Assembly (NCBI GenBank): GCA_964344145.1
Contig: CAYFME010000005.1
Span: 10,760 to 74,759 of the forward strand
Direction of reading: 5' to 3'
Origin: JABJOE01 sp964344145
Lineage (GTDB): Bacteria; Patescibacteriota; Patescibacteriia; UBA9934
DNA: 64,000 nt
Below are positions 32,532 through 40,994 of this stretch, piece after piece (positions within the stretch are counted from its first letter, which is position 1; the number at the start of each line of letters is the position of its first letter). A program made the translations under genes and the position numbers. A model generated the notes under the pieces. It was not told the DNA's origin and did not search any database. It saw nothing but the letters and a program-made list of their open reading frames with translations.

Positions 32532-32802
32532 AGACAACGTTGACGAATGTCTTTCGATTCAACTTGCCGGTGAAGCTTGGCATCATCTTTTTGGAAAACT
32601 TCACGGTTCCTCCTGTCGCTGCGTAGAGGGTGTCGTCCTTTCCAACGCGTACGTTTGTTCCTGGACGATACTTGGTACCGCGCTGGCGAACCAAAATTTG
32701 ACCTGCCTTCACGGCCTGTCCGTCGGACTTCTTGAGTCCAAGTCGCTTTGCTTTCGAGTCACGACCGTTACTAGTCGAACCCTGCGCTTTTTTGTGTGCC
32801 AT
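32530..32802 (-). CDS. rpmA: 50S ribosomal protein L27
   Basis: 90 residues from ATG 32802, giving the typical MAHKKAQGSTSNGRDSKAKR start; an in-frame ATG 12 bases earlier is less likely. Core GQILVRQRGTKYRPGTNVRV is conserved. It is not preceded by rplU here, and has its own promoter at 32867-32895. Confidence 0.96.
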   Translation of the reverse strand: MAHKKAQGSTSNGRDSKAKRLGLKKSDGQAVKAGQILVRQRGTKYRPGTNVRVGKDDTLYAATGGTVKFSKKMMPSFTGKLNRKTFVNVV

Positions 32803-32866
32803 AGTGGCTCGCAAGCTTAGGTGAGGCTCTTACGGCTGGTACAAGAGGAACCTCAAAACTGGCGAA

Positions 32867-32895
32867 ATATTAGCGTATTGGCCAAAAAACGTCAA
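32867..32895 (-). promoter_or_regulatory. rpmA promoter
   Basis: On the minus strand TTGACG (32895-32890), 17-base spacer with a run of Ts, TAATAT (32872-32867). Confidence 0.8.
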
Positions 32896-32941
32896 GTCCG
32901 AAGCTGTACAAATGGGGAAAACCGGGATATTATTCGCAGGT

Positions 32942-33214
32942 ATGCAGCCTATTGCGGAGCAGATTGAACAGATTTTAGAGGAAATTCGGCCAAAACTTGC
33001 TCGCCACGGCGGGGATGTGGAGCTGGTCCATTTTGACGCCTACGAGCGCGTTGCGTCTCTTCGTATGAAAGGGGCGTGCGTTGGTTGTGCCTTAAGCTCT
33101 GCAACGATGAAGGCTGGGATCGAAGGGCTGATTCGAGAACAGGTTCCCGACGTTACTGTGCTCGATGTGTCCGATCATGAATCAGGCGAGAATCCGTACT
33201 ATGAAGCGAAGTAA
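32942..33214 (+). CDS. NifU C-terminal-like Fe-S scaffold protein
   Basis: 90 residues from ATG 32942. The longer frame from 32912 is rejected because a TATTAT -10 box (32928-32933) lies between the two starts. The domain reads IEQILEEIRPKLARHGGDVE with the cluster-binding Cys46-x2-Cys49 in GACVGCALSS, the NifU/NfuA pattern. It would assemble and pass on Fe-S clusters. It overlaps the next gene by 14 bases. Confidence 0.9.
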   Translation: MQPIAEQIEQILEEIRPKLARHGGDVELVHFDAYERVASLRMKGACVGCALSSATMKAGIEGLIREQVPDVTVLDVSDHESGENPYYEAK

Positions 33215-33611
33215 GGGGGCAAAGAAAGCGTGGAAGGAGTTTAGAGGGACGCTGGGTGTGATCGCCTCAAAGCGGCTCTTTCGTGTTCTTGTCCCAGTCT
33301 CCATTCTGTTCTTGATCTTAAGTGCAGCCGTGCCGTATTTCTATTTGTACCCAGAGGCTGGTGAGCAGATCGCCATTCCACTTCACTATAATATCCACTT
33401 TGGCGTCGACCTGTTCGGCCCACCGGAGCGAATGTTCATGGCAAGCACCGTCGGGCTCATCGTTTTCGTCGTCAATATGATTTTGGCAATCGCCCTCTGG
33501 CGCAAGCAGACGATCCTGAGCTACGGCCTCTTGTGCGCAACCGCGGTGATTGAAGTGGTATTATTTGTAGCAAGTGTGTTCGTTACTCTTCTTGTGCTCA
33601 GTTATCTATGA
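33201..33611 (+). CDS. Membrane protein of unknown function
   Basis: 136 residues from ATG 33201. A basic N-terminus (KRSKGAKKAWKEF) precedes three spans (VLVPVSILFLILSAAVPYFY, MASTVGLIVFVVNMILAIAL, LLCATAVIEVVLFVASVFVT). It overlaps NifU-like and mraY genes (14 and 4 bases). No family recognised; the position suggests an envelope role. Confidence 0.65.
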   Translation: MKRSKGAKKAWKEFRGTLGVIASKRLFRVLVPVSILFLILSAAVPYFYLYPEAGEQIAIPLHYNIHFGVDLFGPPERMFMASTVGLIVFVVNMILAIALWRKQTILSYGLLCATAVIEVVLFVASVFVTLLVLSYL

Positions 33612-34660
33612 TCGAACCGTTCATCATCGGAAAGATTCTTGCGCTGACGACGATTTCGTTTGTGTTGGCTGTGCTGCTTACGCCGGCGTGGACGCATGTG
33701 CTGTACAAGTACAAGATGGGAAAGTCGTTGCGTGACAAGAAGAAGGCGCCGATTTTTCACAAGATGCATGCGAGCAAAGAGGGTACGCCTACGATGGGCG
33801 GTGTGCTCATTTGGGGGACGGTACTTGCGACGGTTGCGATTTTTTACCTCCTGTCTTACGTCGACCCAACAGGTATCTTCGGTCAGATGAACTTTCTTTC
33901 GCGTGGAGAGACGCTGTTGCCACTGGGGGCGCTCGTGGCGGCGGGTTTGATTGGTTTGGCTGACGACTTTTTCAATGTGAAACGCATTGGAACCAATGGT
34001 GGCGGCATCGATATCCGTCATCGACTCCTGTTGTTTCTCATCATTGCGGCAATCGGTGCGTGGTGGTTTTACTTTAAGTTGGACTGGGACTTGCTGCACA
34101 TTCCGTTTCTCGGATCGTATAACATCGGCTGGTGGTACATTCCGTTGTTTATCTTAGTGATCGTTGCGACGTCGTTTTCTGTAAACCAAACGGACGGGTT
34201 GGACGGGTTAGCCGGCGGATCACTTGTGTCGTCGTTTGGAGCGTTGACATTTGTCGCTATTTTCCAAGAGCGCTACGAACTTGCGGCTTTCTGTGGCGTG
34301 ATCATGGGAGCGTTAATCGCGTTTCTGTGGTTCAACATTTATCCCGCTCGTTTCTTTATGGGTGACACAGGATCGATGTCCCTGGGTGTAACCCTTGGAA
34401 TCGTCGCGATGCTCACAAACACGGCGTTGTTTTTGCCGGTGATTGGTCTTGTGTTTGTGATTGAGGCCGTTTCTACCATCATTCAACTTGTTTCGAAAAA
34501 GCTTTGGAAGAAAAAGATTTTTAAAGTCGCCCCCATTCATCACCATTACGAAGCCCTCGGCTGGCCTGAGCCGAAGGTGGTGATGAGATTCTGGCTGGTC
34601 TCGTGGATCGCGGCGGCACTGGGAATCATTTTGTTCCTGCTCGATCTAGCCCTCTCGTAG
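33608..34660 (+). CDS. mraY: Phospho-N-acetylmuramoyl-pentapeptide transferase
   Basis: 350 residues, ten membrane spans. Catalytic motifs are present: LADDFF, NQTDGLDGLAGG, FMGDTGSMSLG and the PIHHHYEALGWPE loop. It makes lipid I from UDP-MurNAc-pentapeptide and undecaprenyl phosphate. First gene of the mraY-ftsW-murG cell-wall run. Confidence 0.96.
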   Translation: MIEPFIIGKILALTTISFVLAVLLTPAWTHVLYKYKMGKSLRDKKKAPIFHKMHASKEGTPTMGGVLIWGTVLATVAIFYLLSYVDPTGIFGQMNFLSRGETLLPLGALVAAGLIGLADDFFNVKRIGTNGGGIDIRHRLLLFLIIAAIGAWWFYFKLDWDLLHIPFLGSYNIGWWYIPLFILVIVATSFSVNQTDGLDGLAGGSLVSSFGALTFVAIFQERYELAAFCGVIMGALIAFLWFNIYPARFFMGDTGSMSLGVTLGIVAMLTNTALFLPVIGLVFVIEAVSTIIQLVSKKLWKKKIFKVAPIHHHYEALGWPEPKVVMRFWLVSWIAAALGIILFLLDLALS

Positions 34661-34663
34661 CAC

Positions 34664-35764
34664 ATGGCATCAAAAGGACAGGTTGATCGCGTCTTCTTGG
34701 CCTACATTCTGGGCCTTCTTGTTTTTGGGCTGATCATGTTAACCAGCGCCTCTGGTCCGCTTGGCTACGATCGGTTTGGCGACAGCTATTATTTTCTCAA
34801 ACATCAGTTGATACAGGGGGCGTTGCCAGGGATCGCTGTCCTCGTGATCGCATCTAAGATCAAGTATCAAGCGTACAAGAAGCATGCGTTTTTGCTGCTT
34901 GTTGTTTCGATTGTCCTGCTTGTATTGGTTTTCATTCCCGGCATTGGTACGGATTTTGGGACGTTTGCAAACTCTTGGGTGCAAATCGGATCATTCTCGT
35001 TTCAGCCGTCGGAGATTGTGAAGCTGACGTTCTTTTTGTACTTGGCCGCGTGGATGGTTGAGCGGAGTCATGGCGAGATCCACGACGTGCGCGCTGGGCT
35101 AATGCCGTTTTTGATTATCTTGGGCATCATTACCATATTAATGATGTTGCAACCCGACCTCGGAACGCTGTCCATTATCGCCTCCGTGTCGTTTATCATG
35201 TATTTTGTAGCAGGGGGGCCGCTGCGTCATTTGCTTGGGCTTGGTGCGCTTTGTCTTGGTGCGTTTGCGATTGCGATCAAGGCATCGCCGTATCGCGCGG
35301 CGCGTTTGATGACGTTCCTGCATCCAGAGCTCGATCCGCAGGGCATTGGGTACCAGATTAACCAGGCGTTGTTAGCGATTGGCTCAGGCGGCATCTTCGG
35401 CCGCGGTTACGGTCATTCGCTGCAGAAGTTTCAATACTTGCCAGAGGTCGTAGGGGACTCGATCTTTGCGGTGATGGCCGAGGAGCTGGGATTTGTCTTT
35501 ACCCTTCTGTTCATCGCAGCGTTTCTGGGGATGCTGCTGCGCGGGCTGGATATTGCCAAGGGCGCGAAAGATCGATTTGGAAAATACCTCGTGGTCGGTA
35601 TCATCTCGTGGTTCGGCGTACAGGCGTTTGTGAATATCGGCGCGATCGTTGGTGTGATGCCACTGACGGGTGTGCCATTGCCGTTTATGAGTTACGGAGG
35701 AACGGCATTGGTGGTATCGCTCGCCGCCGCAGGAGTCGTCTTAAATGTTTCAAAACAATCATGA
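34664..35764 (+). CDS. ftsW: SEDS family peptidoglycan polymerase FtsW/RodA
   Basis: 366 residues with about ten spans. SEDS motifs LMLQPDLGTLS, PEVVGDSIFAVMAEELGF and TGVPLPFMSYGGTALVVSL are clear. The position between mraY and murG favours FtsW over RodA. It polymerises lipid II at the septum. Its stop overlaps the murG ATG (ATGA). Confidence 0.93.
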   Translation: MASKGQVDRVFLAYILGLLVFGLIMLTSASGPLGYDRFGDSYYFLKHQLIQGALPGIAVLVIASKIKYQAYKKHAFLLLVVSIVLLVLVFIPGIGTDFGTFANSWVQIGSFSFQPSEIVKLTFFLYLAAWMVERSHGEIHDVRAGLMPFLIILGIITILMMLQPDLGTLSIIASVSFIMYFVAGGPLRHLLGLGALCLGAFAIAIKASPYRAARLMTFLHPELDPQGIGYQINQALLAIGSGGIFGRGYGHSLQKFQYLPEVVGDSIFAVMAEELGFVFTLLFIAAFLGMLLRGLDIAKGAKDRFGKYLVVGIISWFGVQAFVNIGAIVGVMPLTGVPLPFMSYGGTALVVSLAAAGVVLNVSKQS

Positions 35765-36837
35765 GTGAAGCTCCAAAGATTCTCTTGTCCGGCGGAGGGA
35801 CGCTGGGACCGGTGACACCACTACTCGCTGTGGTGGAGGTTTGGCGTGAGAGTGGTGTGGCAGCAGAATTTGCGTGGGTAGGAACCAAGCGTGGTCCGGA
35901 ACGCGCGCTTGTGGAAGCATCGCGCATTCCGTTTCACACGCTGAGGGCTCCCAAGCTGGATCGACATCGATGGTGGAAGTGGCCAGCTATTCCGTTTACG
36001 ATGGCATGGAGTTTATATCGTGCGTGGAAACTGCTGCGTGAAATCGAGCCGGATGTGGTGATGAGCGCGGGTGGATATGTGAGCGTACCGCTTGTGATGA
36101 TGGCACGATTGATGGGCATGAACGTATGGATTCATCAGCTGGACCGTGTGCCGGGACTGGCGAATCGTCTGATGGCACCGTTTGCGCATCGCGTGAGCGT
36201 AACGCTCGACGAAAGTCTCGAATCATTTTCAGAAAAAAAACGCCTCGACGTTGGCGGGGTCGTTCGACCGCAGATGTGGCAAGGCGATGTGGAGAAAGCG
36301 CGTGAGCGGTTTGGTCTCAAAAAAATCGACGATCGACCAACGCTGTTGGTATTTGGTGGAGGGACAGGCGCTGAGTCATTGAACGAGATGATCGCGGCTA
36401 TTGGCCCCGACCTTGTTCAGATCGCTGATGTTGTGCACCTATCCGGGAAAGGTAAGTTGCGTTCAGCGTATGAACAGATTAGCGATCGCTACGTTGCTCT
36501 CGAGTTTCTGGGCGCGGGCATGGCAGACGCACTGGCACTTGCGGACATTGTTGTGGGTCGAGCTGGGATGGGGACGATTATGGAGCTCGCGGCACTCAAA
36601 AAGCCAAGCGTCATTATTCCGCTGCACAACACCGATCAGCTTGGCAATGCACAGCTTCTTGAAGATCGTCAAGCCGCAAAGATTCTGCGCACGATCAATC
36701 CACAGATACTCAAACAAGAAATCGAACATCTCATTGACGATCCGTCCGAACGCCGCGCCTTCAGTCGTCGGATCGGTATGTTGTTCTCACCGCGAGGCGC
36801 TGAGAGGATCGTCCAGGAGGTGATGAAGATGTTGTAG
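35761..36837 (+). CDS. murG: UDP-GlcNAc:lipid I N-acetylglucosaminyltransferase
   Basis: 358 residues from ATG 35761. GT28 fold. The glycine loop is SGGGTLGPVTPLLAV where most bacteria have GGTGGH, so the usual His is replaced. The C-terminal half has LLVFGGGTGAESLNEM and GRAGMGTIMELAALKKPSVI. It makes lipid II. A palindromic terminator overlaps its stop codon. Confidence 0.9.
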   Translation: MSEAPKILLSGGGTLGPVTPLLAVVEVWRESGVAAEFAWVGTKRGPERALVEASRIPFHTLRAPKLDRHRWWKWPAIPFTMAWSLYRAWKLLREIEPDVVMSAGGYVSVPLVMMARLMGMNVWIHQLDRVPGLANRLMAPFAHRVSVTLDESLESFSEKKRLDVGGVVRPQMWQGDVEKARERFGLKKIDDRPTLLVFGGGTGAESLNEMIAAIGPDLVQIADVVHLSGKGKLRSAYEQISDRYVALEFLGAGMADALALADIVVGRAGMGTIMELAALKKPSVIIPLHNTDQLGNAQLLEDRQAAKILRTINPQILKQEIEHLIDDPSERRAFSRRIGMLFSPRGAERIVQEVMKML

Positions 36838-36861
36838 GGACAAGGCGCGCCTTGTCCCTAC
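36834..36861 (+). terminator. 28-bp perfect palindrome at the murG stop
   Basis: GTAGGGACAAGGCG followed by its exact complement; it includes the TAG stop codon (36835-36837). It also resembles a dispersed repeat type. Confidence 0.7.
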
Positions 36862-36868
36862 GGCAAAC

Positions 36869-36898
36869 AAAAAAGAGATCGTTTCCGATCCCTTTTTT
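36869..36898. terminator. Terminator of the zinc-ribbon gene
   Basis: AAAAAAG-a-GATCG / CGATC-c-CTTTTTT, working in both directions between murG and the minus-strand gene at 36908. Confidence 0.8.
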
Positions 36899-36907
36899 GA
36901 TATCAGT

Positions 36908-37087
36908 TTACGCAGCTGGTGCGTCTCCGCCACCTTCGGCTGGTGCCTCTGGTGCAGCCTCTGGTGCTGCTGCTTCGCCACCCTCTGCAGGTGCCTCAGC
37001 TGGTGCTTCTGCTGCTGGTGCTGGAGCACAGTTAGGGCAAAGACCCTCACCGTCGAACTCAGCACTACATCCTGTACAAACTCCCAT
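36908..37087 (-). CDS. 59-residue zinc-ribbon protein with Ala/Pro/Glu-rich tail
   Basis: Translation from ATG 37087 gives VCTGCSAEFDGEGLCPNC, a C-x2-C...C-x2-C zinc ribbon with Cys at 4, 7, 17 and 20. A flexible tail of APAEAPAEGGE-type repeats runs to the end. Codon use (GCA, CCA, GAG) and the terminator support a real, well-expressed gene. Similar short Cys-rich proteins with AP-rich tails are frequent in CPR genomes. Function unknown. Confidence 0.7.
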   Translation of the reverse strand: MGVCTGCSAEFDGEGLCPNCAPAPAAEAPAEAPAEGGEAAAPEAAPEAPAEGGGDAPAA

Positions 37088-37157
37088 AGTTGATAGAAGT
37101 TACTTGAATTACAGATACAGTTTAGAAACGTTGGTGATTTTTGTCAAAGAAACAAAT

Positions 37158-37182
37158 AAACAGCCGTGCAAGACAGCTGTTT
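37158..37182 (-). terminator. Terminator of tRNA-Lys
   Basis: AAACAGC / GCTGTTT hairpin directly downstream of the tRNA on the minus strand. Confidence 0.7.
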
Positions 37183-37184
37183 AT

Positions 37185-37260
37185 TGGTCCGCCGAGGAGG
37201 ACTCGAACCTCCGACCCCGGGCTTAAAAGGCCCTTGCTCTACCAACTGAGCTATCGGCGG
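37185..37260 (-). tRNA. tRNA-Lys (anticodon UUU), CCA encoded
   Basis: Cloverleaf on the minus strand: acceptor CCGCCGA/TCGGCGG, D arm GCTCAGTTGGTAGAGC, anticodon loop CTTTTAA, T arm GGAGG-TTCGAGT-CCTCC, discriminator A and genomic CCA. Position 27-43 is an A-G mismatch. Confidence 0.95.
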
Positions 37261-37268
37261 GCGCCGAA

Positions 37269-37297
37269 TTTATAGCATGATCGAGAAGGAAAATCAA
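37269..37297 (-). promoter_or_regulatory. tRNA-Lys promoter
   Basis: On the minus strand TTGATT (37297-37292), 17-base spacer ending TGC, TATAAA (37274-37269). Confidence 0.75.
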
Positions 37298-37305
37298 CCC
37301 TCTGC

Positions 37306-37311
37306 TATACT
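37306..37311 (+). promoter_or_regulatory. Extended -10 box giving a leaderless GT4 transcript
   Basis: TGC-TATACT ends 6 bases before the GTG start at 37318. Confidence 0.6.
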
Positions 37312-37317
37312 ACAGAC

Positions 37318-38430
37318 GTGCGTATTGCCATGATCGGACAAAAAGGCGTTGTGGTTGGCGAACGCGGCGGGGGCATTGAGCGACATGTCGCAGAGCTCTC
37401 GCGGCGTTTGGTTAGCGCTGGACATGATGTCACCGTTTACGCTCGCGCAAAGTATGACCCCGATATGCCTGAGAACTTCGAGGGTGTGAAGCTTGTGTAT
37501 CTACCGACCATCTACTCCAAAAATCTCGAAGCGATTTTGCATACATTCTTTTCAACCATCCACGCGCTTCGGCAAGGGTATGACGTTATTCACTATCACG
37601 GCGTTGGTCCGTCGACCCTTGCATGGATCCCGCGGCTCTTTGCACGTGAGTCTACCATCGTCACCACGTTTCACTCGCAAGACCGTTTTCACAAGAAGTG
37701 GGGATTCTTCGCGCGGATGTATCTCACCTTTGGAGAATGGGCGGCGGTGCGCTTTCCACATTTTTGCATTACGGTCTCTCATGTCCTGCAAGTCTACTGT
37801 CGCGAACGCTTAGGTCGTGAGACAGTATATATTCCAAATGGAGCAGAGATGAAAAACGTTCAGAGCTCAGATCAACTGGAACGTTTCGGCCTTTCACCTC
37901 AGTCGTACATTCTTAATGTGGGGCGATTGGTCCCTCAAAAAGGTATCCACCTTTTAATTGAGGCCTTTAGAACACTCGACACCGACAAACAACTTGTGAT
38001 CGTTGGTGCCCCAAGTTTCTCCAAAGGATACTACCAGCAACTCCGAGATCTAGCGGAAGGGGACGATCGCATTCATTTTCTTGGGTATCAGGAAGGTGAC
38101 ACCCTTGACCAGCTGTATGCATACGCTGCCTTCTACGTCCATCCTTCAGAGTCTGAAGGGTTGCCGCTTACAGTGCTCGAGGCGATGAGCTATGGACTCG
38201 CACCGCTCGTTTCAGATATTCCTGCCAACATGGAGGCGTTGCATCATACGGGCTTTACATTTCCGTCCGGCAACGTTGATGCATTGCGTGAGGCCCTTGT
38301 TCGGCTTTTGCAGCATCCGCAGATCGTTCAAGAGCAATCAGAGGAGGTGCGCGCCGTGATTGAAGTGGAGTTTAATTGGGAAATGATTGCACAGCATACG
38401 GAATCCGTTTATGTCACAGCTCGACATTAA
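37318..38430 (+). CDS. Family 4 glycosyltransferase
   Basis: 370 residues from GTG 37318. It opens RIAMIGQKGVVVGERGGGIE, the usual glycine-rich GT4 loop. The C-terminal half has ILNVGRLVPQKGIHLLIEAF and the E-x7-E motif SEGLPLTVLEAMSYG. It sits between the division cluster and the ATPase and overlaps the ATPase gene by 20 bases. It may glycosylate an envelope polymer. Confidence 0.88.
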   Translation: MRIAMIGQKGVVVGERGGGIERHVAELSRRLVSAGHDVTVYARAKYDPDMPENFEGVKLVYLPTIYSKNLEAILHTFFSTIHALRQGYDVIHYHGVGPSTLAWIPRLFARESTIVTTFHSQDRFHKKWGFFARMYLTFGEWAAVRFPHFCITVSHVLQVYCRERLGRETVYIPNGAEMKNVQSSDQLERFGLSPQSYILNVGRLVPQKGIHLLIEAFRTLDTDKQLVIVGAPSFSKGYYQQLRDLAEGDDRIHFLGYQEGDTLDQLYAYAAFYVHPSESEGLPLTVLEAMSYGLAPLVSDIPANMEALHHTGFTFPSGNVDALREALVRLLQHPQIVQEQSEEVRAVIEVEFNWEMIAQHTESVYVTARH

Positions 38431-40978
38431 TCTTAAGACGAATCAAGACGTCTTTTCTTGGTCCACGCACTCAGTCGCCGACGTCTTTGCTGAGCTGGAC
38501 ACGAGCTCGCAGGGCCTTGCGCCCGAGCAGGCGAGGGAACGATTGAAAGAAGGGCGCAACGAATTACCAAAAAAGCCACCGGCCTCGGCGGTTCGGTTGT
38601 TTTTTGATCAACTCGCAAGTCCGTTGATGGCGATTTTGGTCGTGGCTGGGCTCATGAGTGCGTTTTTGGGCGAGTGGTTAGATGCCAGTGTGATTATCAT
38701 CGCCGTACTGCTTAATGCGGTTCTAGGGTTTTTTGAAGAGTACAAGGCAGATCGATCGCTCGAAGAGCTGAGTGCCTTTTTGCCAGAGCAAGCGCGCGTG
38801 CGTCGTGGTGGAGCGGTGATGTTGATTGATGCGCGCGAGATTGTTCCTGGAGACATCATGGTGTTGCAAACGGGTGACAAGATTACAGCCGACGGCCGTT
38901 TGACAGTTGCGCGATCGATCGAGGTGAATGAGGCGCCACTAACGGGTGAGTCCAATCCGGTGAAGAAGGACACGAGTACGATGACGCAAGTACTGCCTGT
39001 CACGGATCAATCGAACATGGTGTTTGCAGGAACGGTATTGGTAGCCGGTCGTGGTGAGTATGTTGTGACCTCCACGGGTCAGCACACGCAGATTGGTCAG
39101 ATTTCCGATCTTGTTGCTGGCGTCAAAGAGGACCCAACGCCGTTACAACAACAGTTGACGCATTTTGCACGTTTTCTTGGCGTGGCTGTGCTTATTCTTG
39201 CGGCAATCGTGTTTGGCGTTGGGATGTGGCGTGGGTTTGAAGCGGCGGAGATGTTCCAGGTATCCGTTGCGTTGGCCGTCTCTGCGGTACCTGAAGGACT
39301 AATCGTTGCCATGACCGTCATCTTAGCCATCGGTATGCAGCGCATCTTGAAACGCAAGGCGCTTGTACGTCGGCTTGTTGGTGCCGAAACGTTGGGAAGC
39401 GTGTCTGTCATCTGCATGGACAAAACGGGAACGCTCACAACGGGTGAGATGGAAGTTGTATTGTTTGAAGGTGATGAAGAACGTTTGAGGCAAATCATGG
39501 CGATCACAAGTACGGCAACACAAGAGAACGAACGGTTTTCTGGATCGCCGACGGAAATTGCCATGGCTCGCGCGGTAGAACAGGTGGCCGCTGGTGGTGC
39601 GCGTACGCTGCACGAGTTGCCGTTTGATTCGGCACGTAAGTTTAAGGCCGCGCGCGTGGAGGAGGATGGAGAGAAGAAGCTTTTGGTGGTCGGTGCTCCG
39701 GAGATGTTGTTTGAGCGGTTGGATGTGAGTGATCCGGTCCGCGCGCAGTGGTCCGCGCGTTCAGAAGAATTGGCCGCCCAGGGTCTACGCGTTTTATTGA
39801 TATGTGAGCGCGCTGACACCGGAAGCGATCAGAGTTTGTTGCCAGAGATGATTATCGATTTGTCGGTCGTTGGTCTGATTGGTTTGGAAGATCCGTTGCG
39901 CGCATCATCTCGCGAGACGGTTCACAAGGCGCAACTTGCTGGGCTACGACCAGTAATGATCACCGGTGATCATCCGGAAACCGCGCTCGTGATTGCAAGG
40001 CGTGTCGGATTAGCTCAAGAGATGGAAGAAGTGATCACTGGCACGGCCTTGGATGACATGCACGATGAAGAGCTGGCTACACGCATTAATGATCTTTTTG
40101 TTTTCGCACGCGTACTGCCGCGTCACAAGCTCCGCCTTGTGCGCGCGTGGCAAGATGCGGGCGCATCGGTCGCCATGATCGGTGATGGAGTAAACGATGC
40201 CCCTGCAATGAAAGCGGCGGACATTGGCGTCGCCCTTGGATCCGGCACAGCTGTCACCAAAGAGACAGCAGACATGGTGTTGCTTGATAATCACTTCAAG
40301 ACAATCGTTGCCGCCATTCGCGAGGGCCGCATCATGTTCGACAACATCCGCAAGATGATCGTGTACCTTCTCTCTGACAGCTTCAGCGAGATTATTCTGA
40401 TTCTGGCCGCTCTTATCATGAGTATCCCGTTACCAATTTTGCCAGCACAAATTCTTTGGATCAACTTGGTGACCGACGGCTTCTCTAGTATTGCCCTCAC
40501 GTTCGAGCCGGGTGAGGACGGGGTGATGCGCGAACCGCCGCGCAAGAAGCGTGAGCCGTTGCTAAACTTGGAAATGAAAGTGATCATTTTTGTGATCGGT
40601 ATCGTAACGGATTTGCTCCTATTGGGAGTCTACTTGTACATGATGCATCTCGATGTCGCATCACTCGAACACATCAGGACCTTTATCTTTGCGGCACTTG
40701 GTATGGATTCGTTGCTGTATGTTTTTGCTGTGCGCAAGTTCCGCACGAGCATCATCCACTCGAACCCATTTGAGAACAGATGGTTGCTGGTTGGAACGGG
40801 TGTGGGCTTCCTCTTCCTGCTGATGCCGATGTTCATCCCACCACTCAAAGCGGCCTTTGGCTTCACGTCACTCACGGGCTTTGAATGGCTTGCGATTGTT
40901 AGCCTAGGACTGGTGAACCTTCTATTGATTGAGCTGGTGAAGGGAGTCTTTATCCGTTTACATCGACCAGCGACATAG
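38411..40978 (+). CDS. P-type (P2A-like) cation-transporting ATPase
   Basis: 855 residues from ATG 38411; an ATG at 38387 lies deeper in the preceding gene. Cation_ATPase_N domain (AELDTSSQGLAPEQARERLK), actuator motif TGESNPVKKD, phosphorylated Asp337 in CMDKTGTLTTGE, and hinge GDGVNDAPAMKAADIGVALG are all present. Membrane motifs VPEGL in span 4 and INLVTDG in span 6 match Ca2+-type (SERCA-like) pumps. Calcium export would fit the Asp-rich surface proteins, but the ion is inferred. Confidence 0.9.
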   Translation: MSQLDINLKTNQDVFSWSTHSVADVFAELDTSSQGLAPEQARERLKEGRNELPKKPPASAVRLFFDQLASPLMAILVVAGLMSAFLGEWLDASVIIIAVLLNAVLGFFEEYKADRSLEELSAFLPEQARVRRGGAVMLIDAREIVPGDIMVLQTGDKITADGRLTVARSIEVNEAPLTGESNPVKKDTSTMTQVLPVTDQSNMVFAGTVLVAGRGEYVVTSTGQHTQIGQISDLVAGVKEDPTPLQQQLTHFARFLGVAVLILAAIVFGVGMWRGFEAAEMFQVSVALAVSAVPEGLIVAMTVILAIGMQRILKRKALVRRLVGAETLGSVSVICMDKTGTLTTGEMEVVLFEGDEERLRQIMAITSTATQENERFSGSPTEIAMARAVEQVAAGGARTLHELPFDSARKFKAARVEEDGEKKLLVVGAPEMLFERLDVSDPVRAQWSARSEELAAQGLRVLLICERADTGSDQSLLPEMIIDLSVVGLIGLEDPLRASSRETVHKAQLAGLRPVMITGDHPETALVIARRVGLAQEMEEVITGTALDDMHDEELATRINDLFVFARVLPRHKLRLVRAWQDAGASVAMIGDGVNDAPAMKAADIGVALGSGTAVTKETADMVLLDNHFKTIVAAIREGRIMFDNIRKMIVYLLSDSFSEIILILAALIMSIPLPILPAQILWINLVTDGFSSIALTFEPGEDGVMREPPRKKREPLLNLEMKVIIFVIGIVTDLLLLGVYLYMMHLDVASLEHIRTFIFAALGMDSLLYVFAVRKFRTSIIHSNPFENRWLLVGTGVGFLFLLMPMFIPPLKAAFGFTSLTGFEWLAIVSLGLVNLLLIELVKGVFIRLHRPAT

Positions 40979-40994
40979 CTATACTAGGAGCACT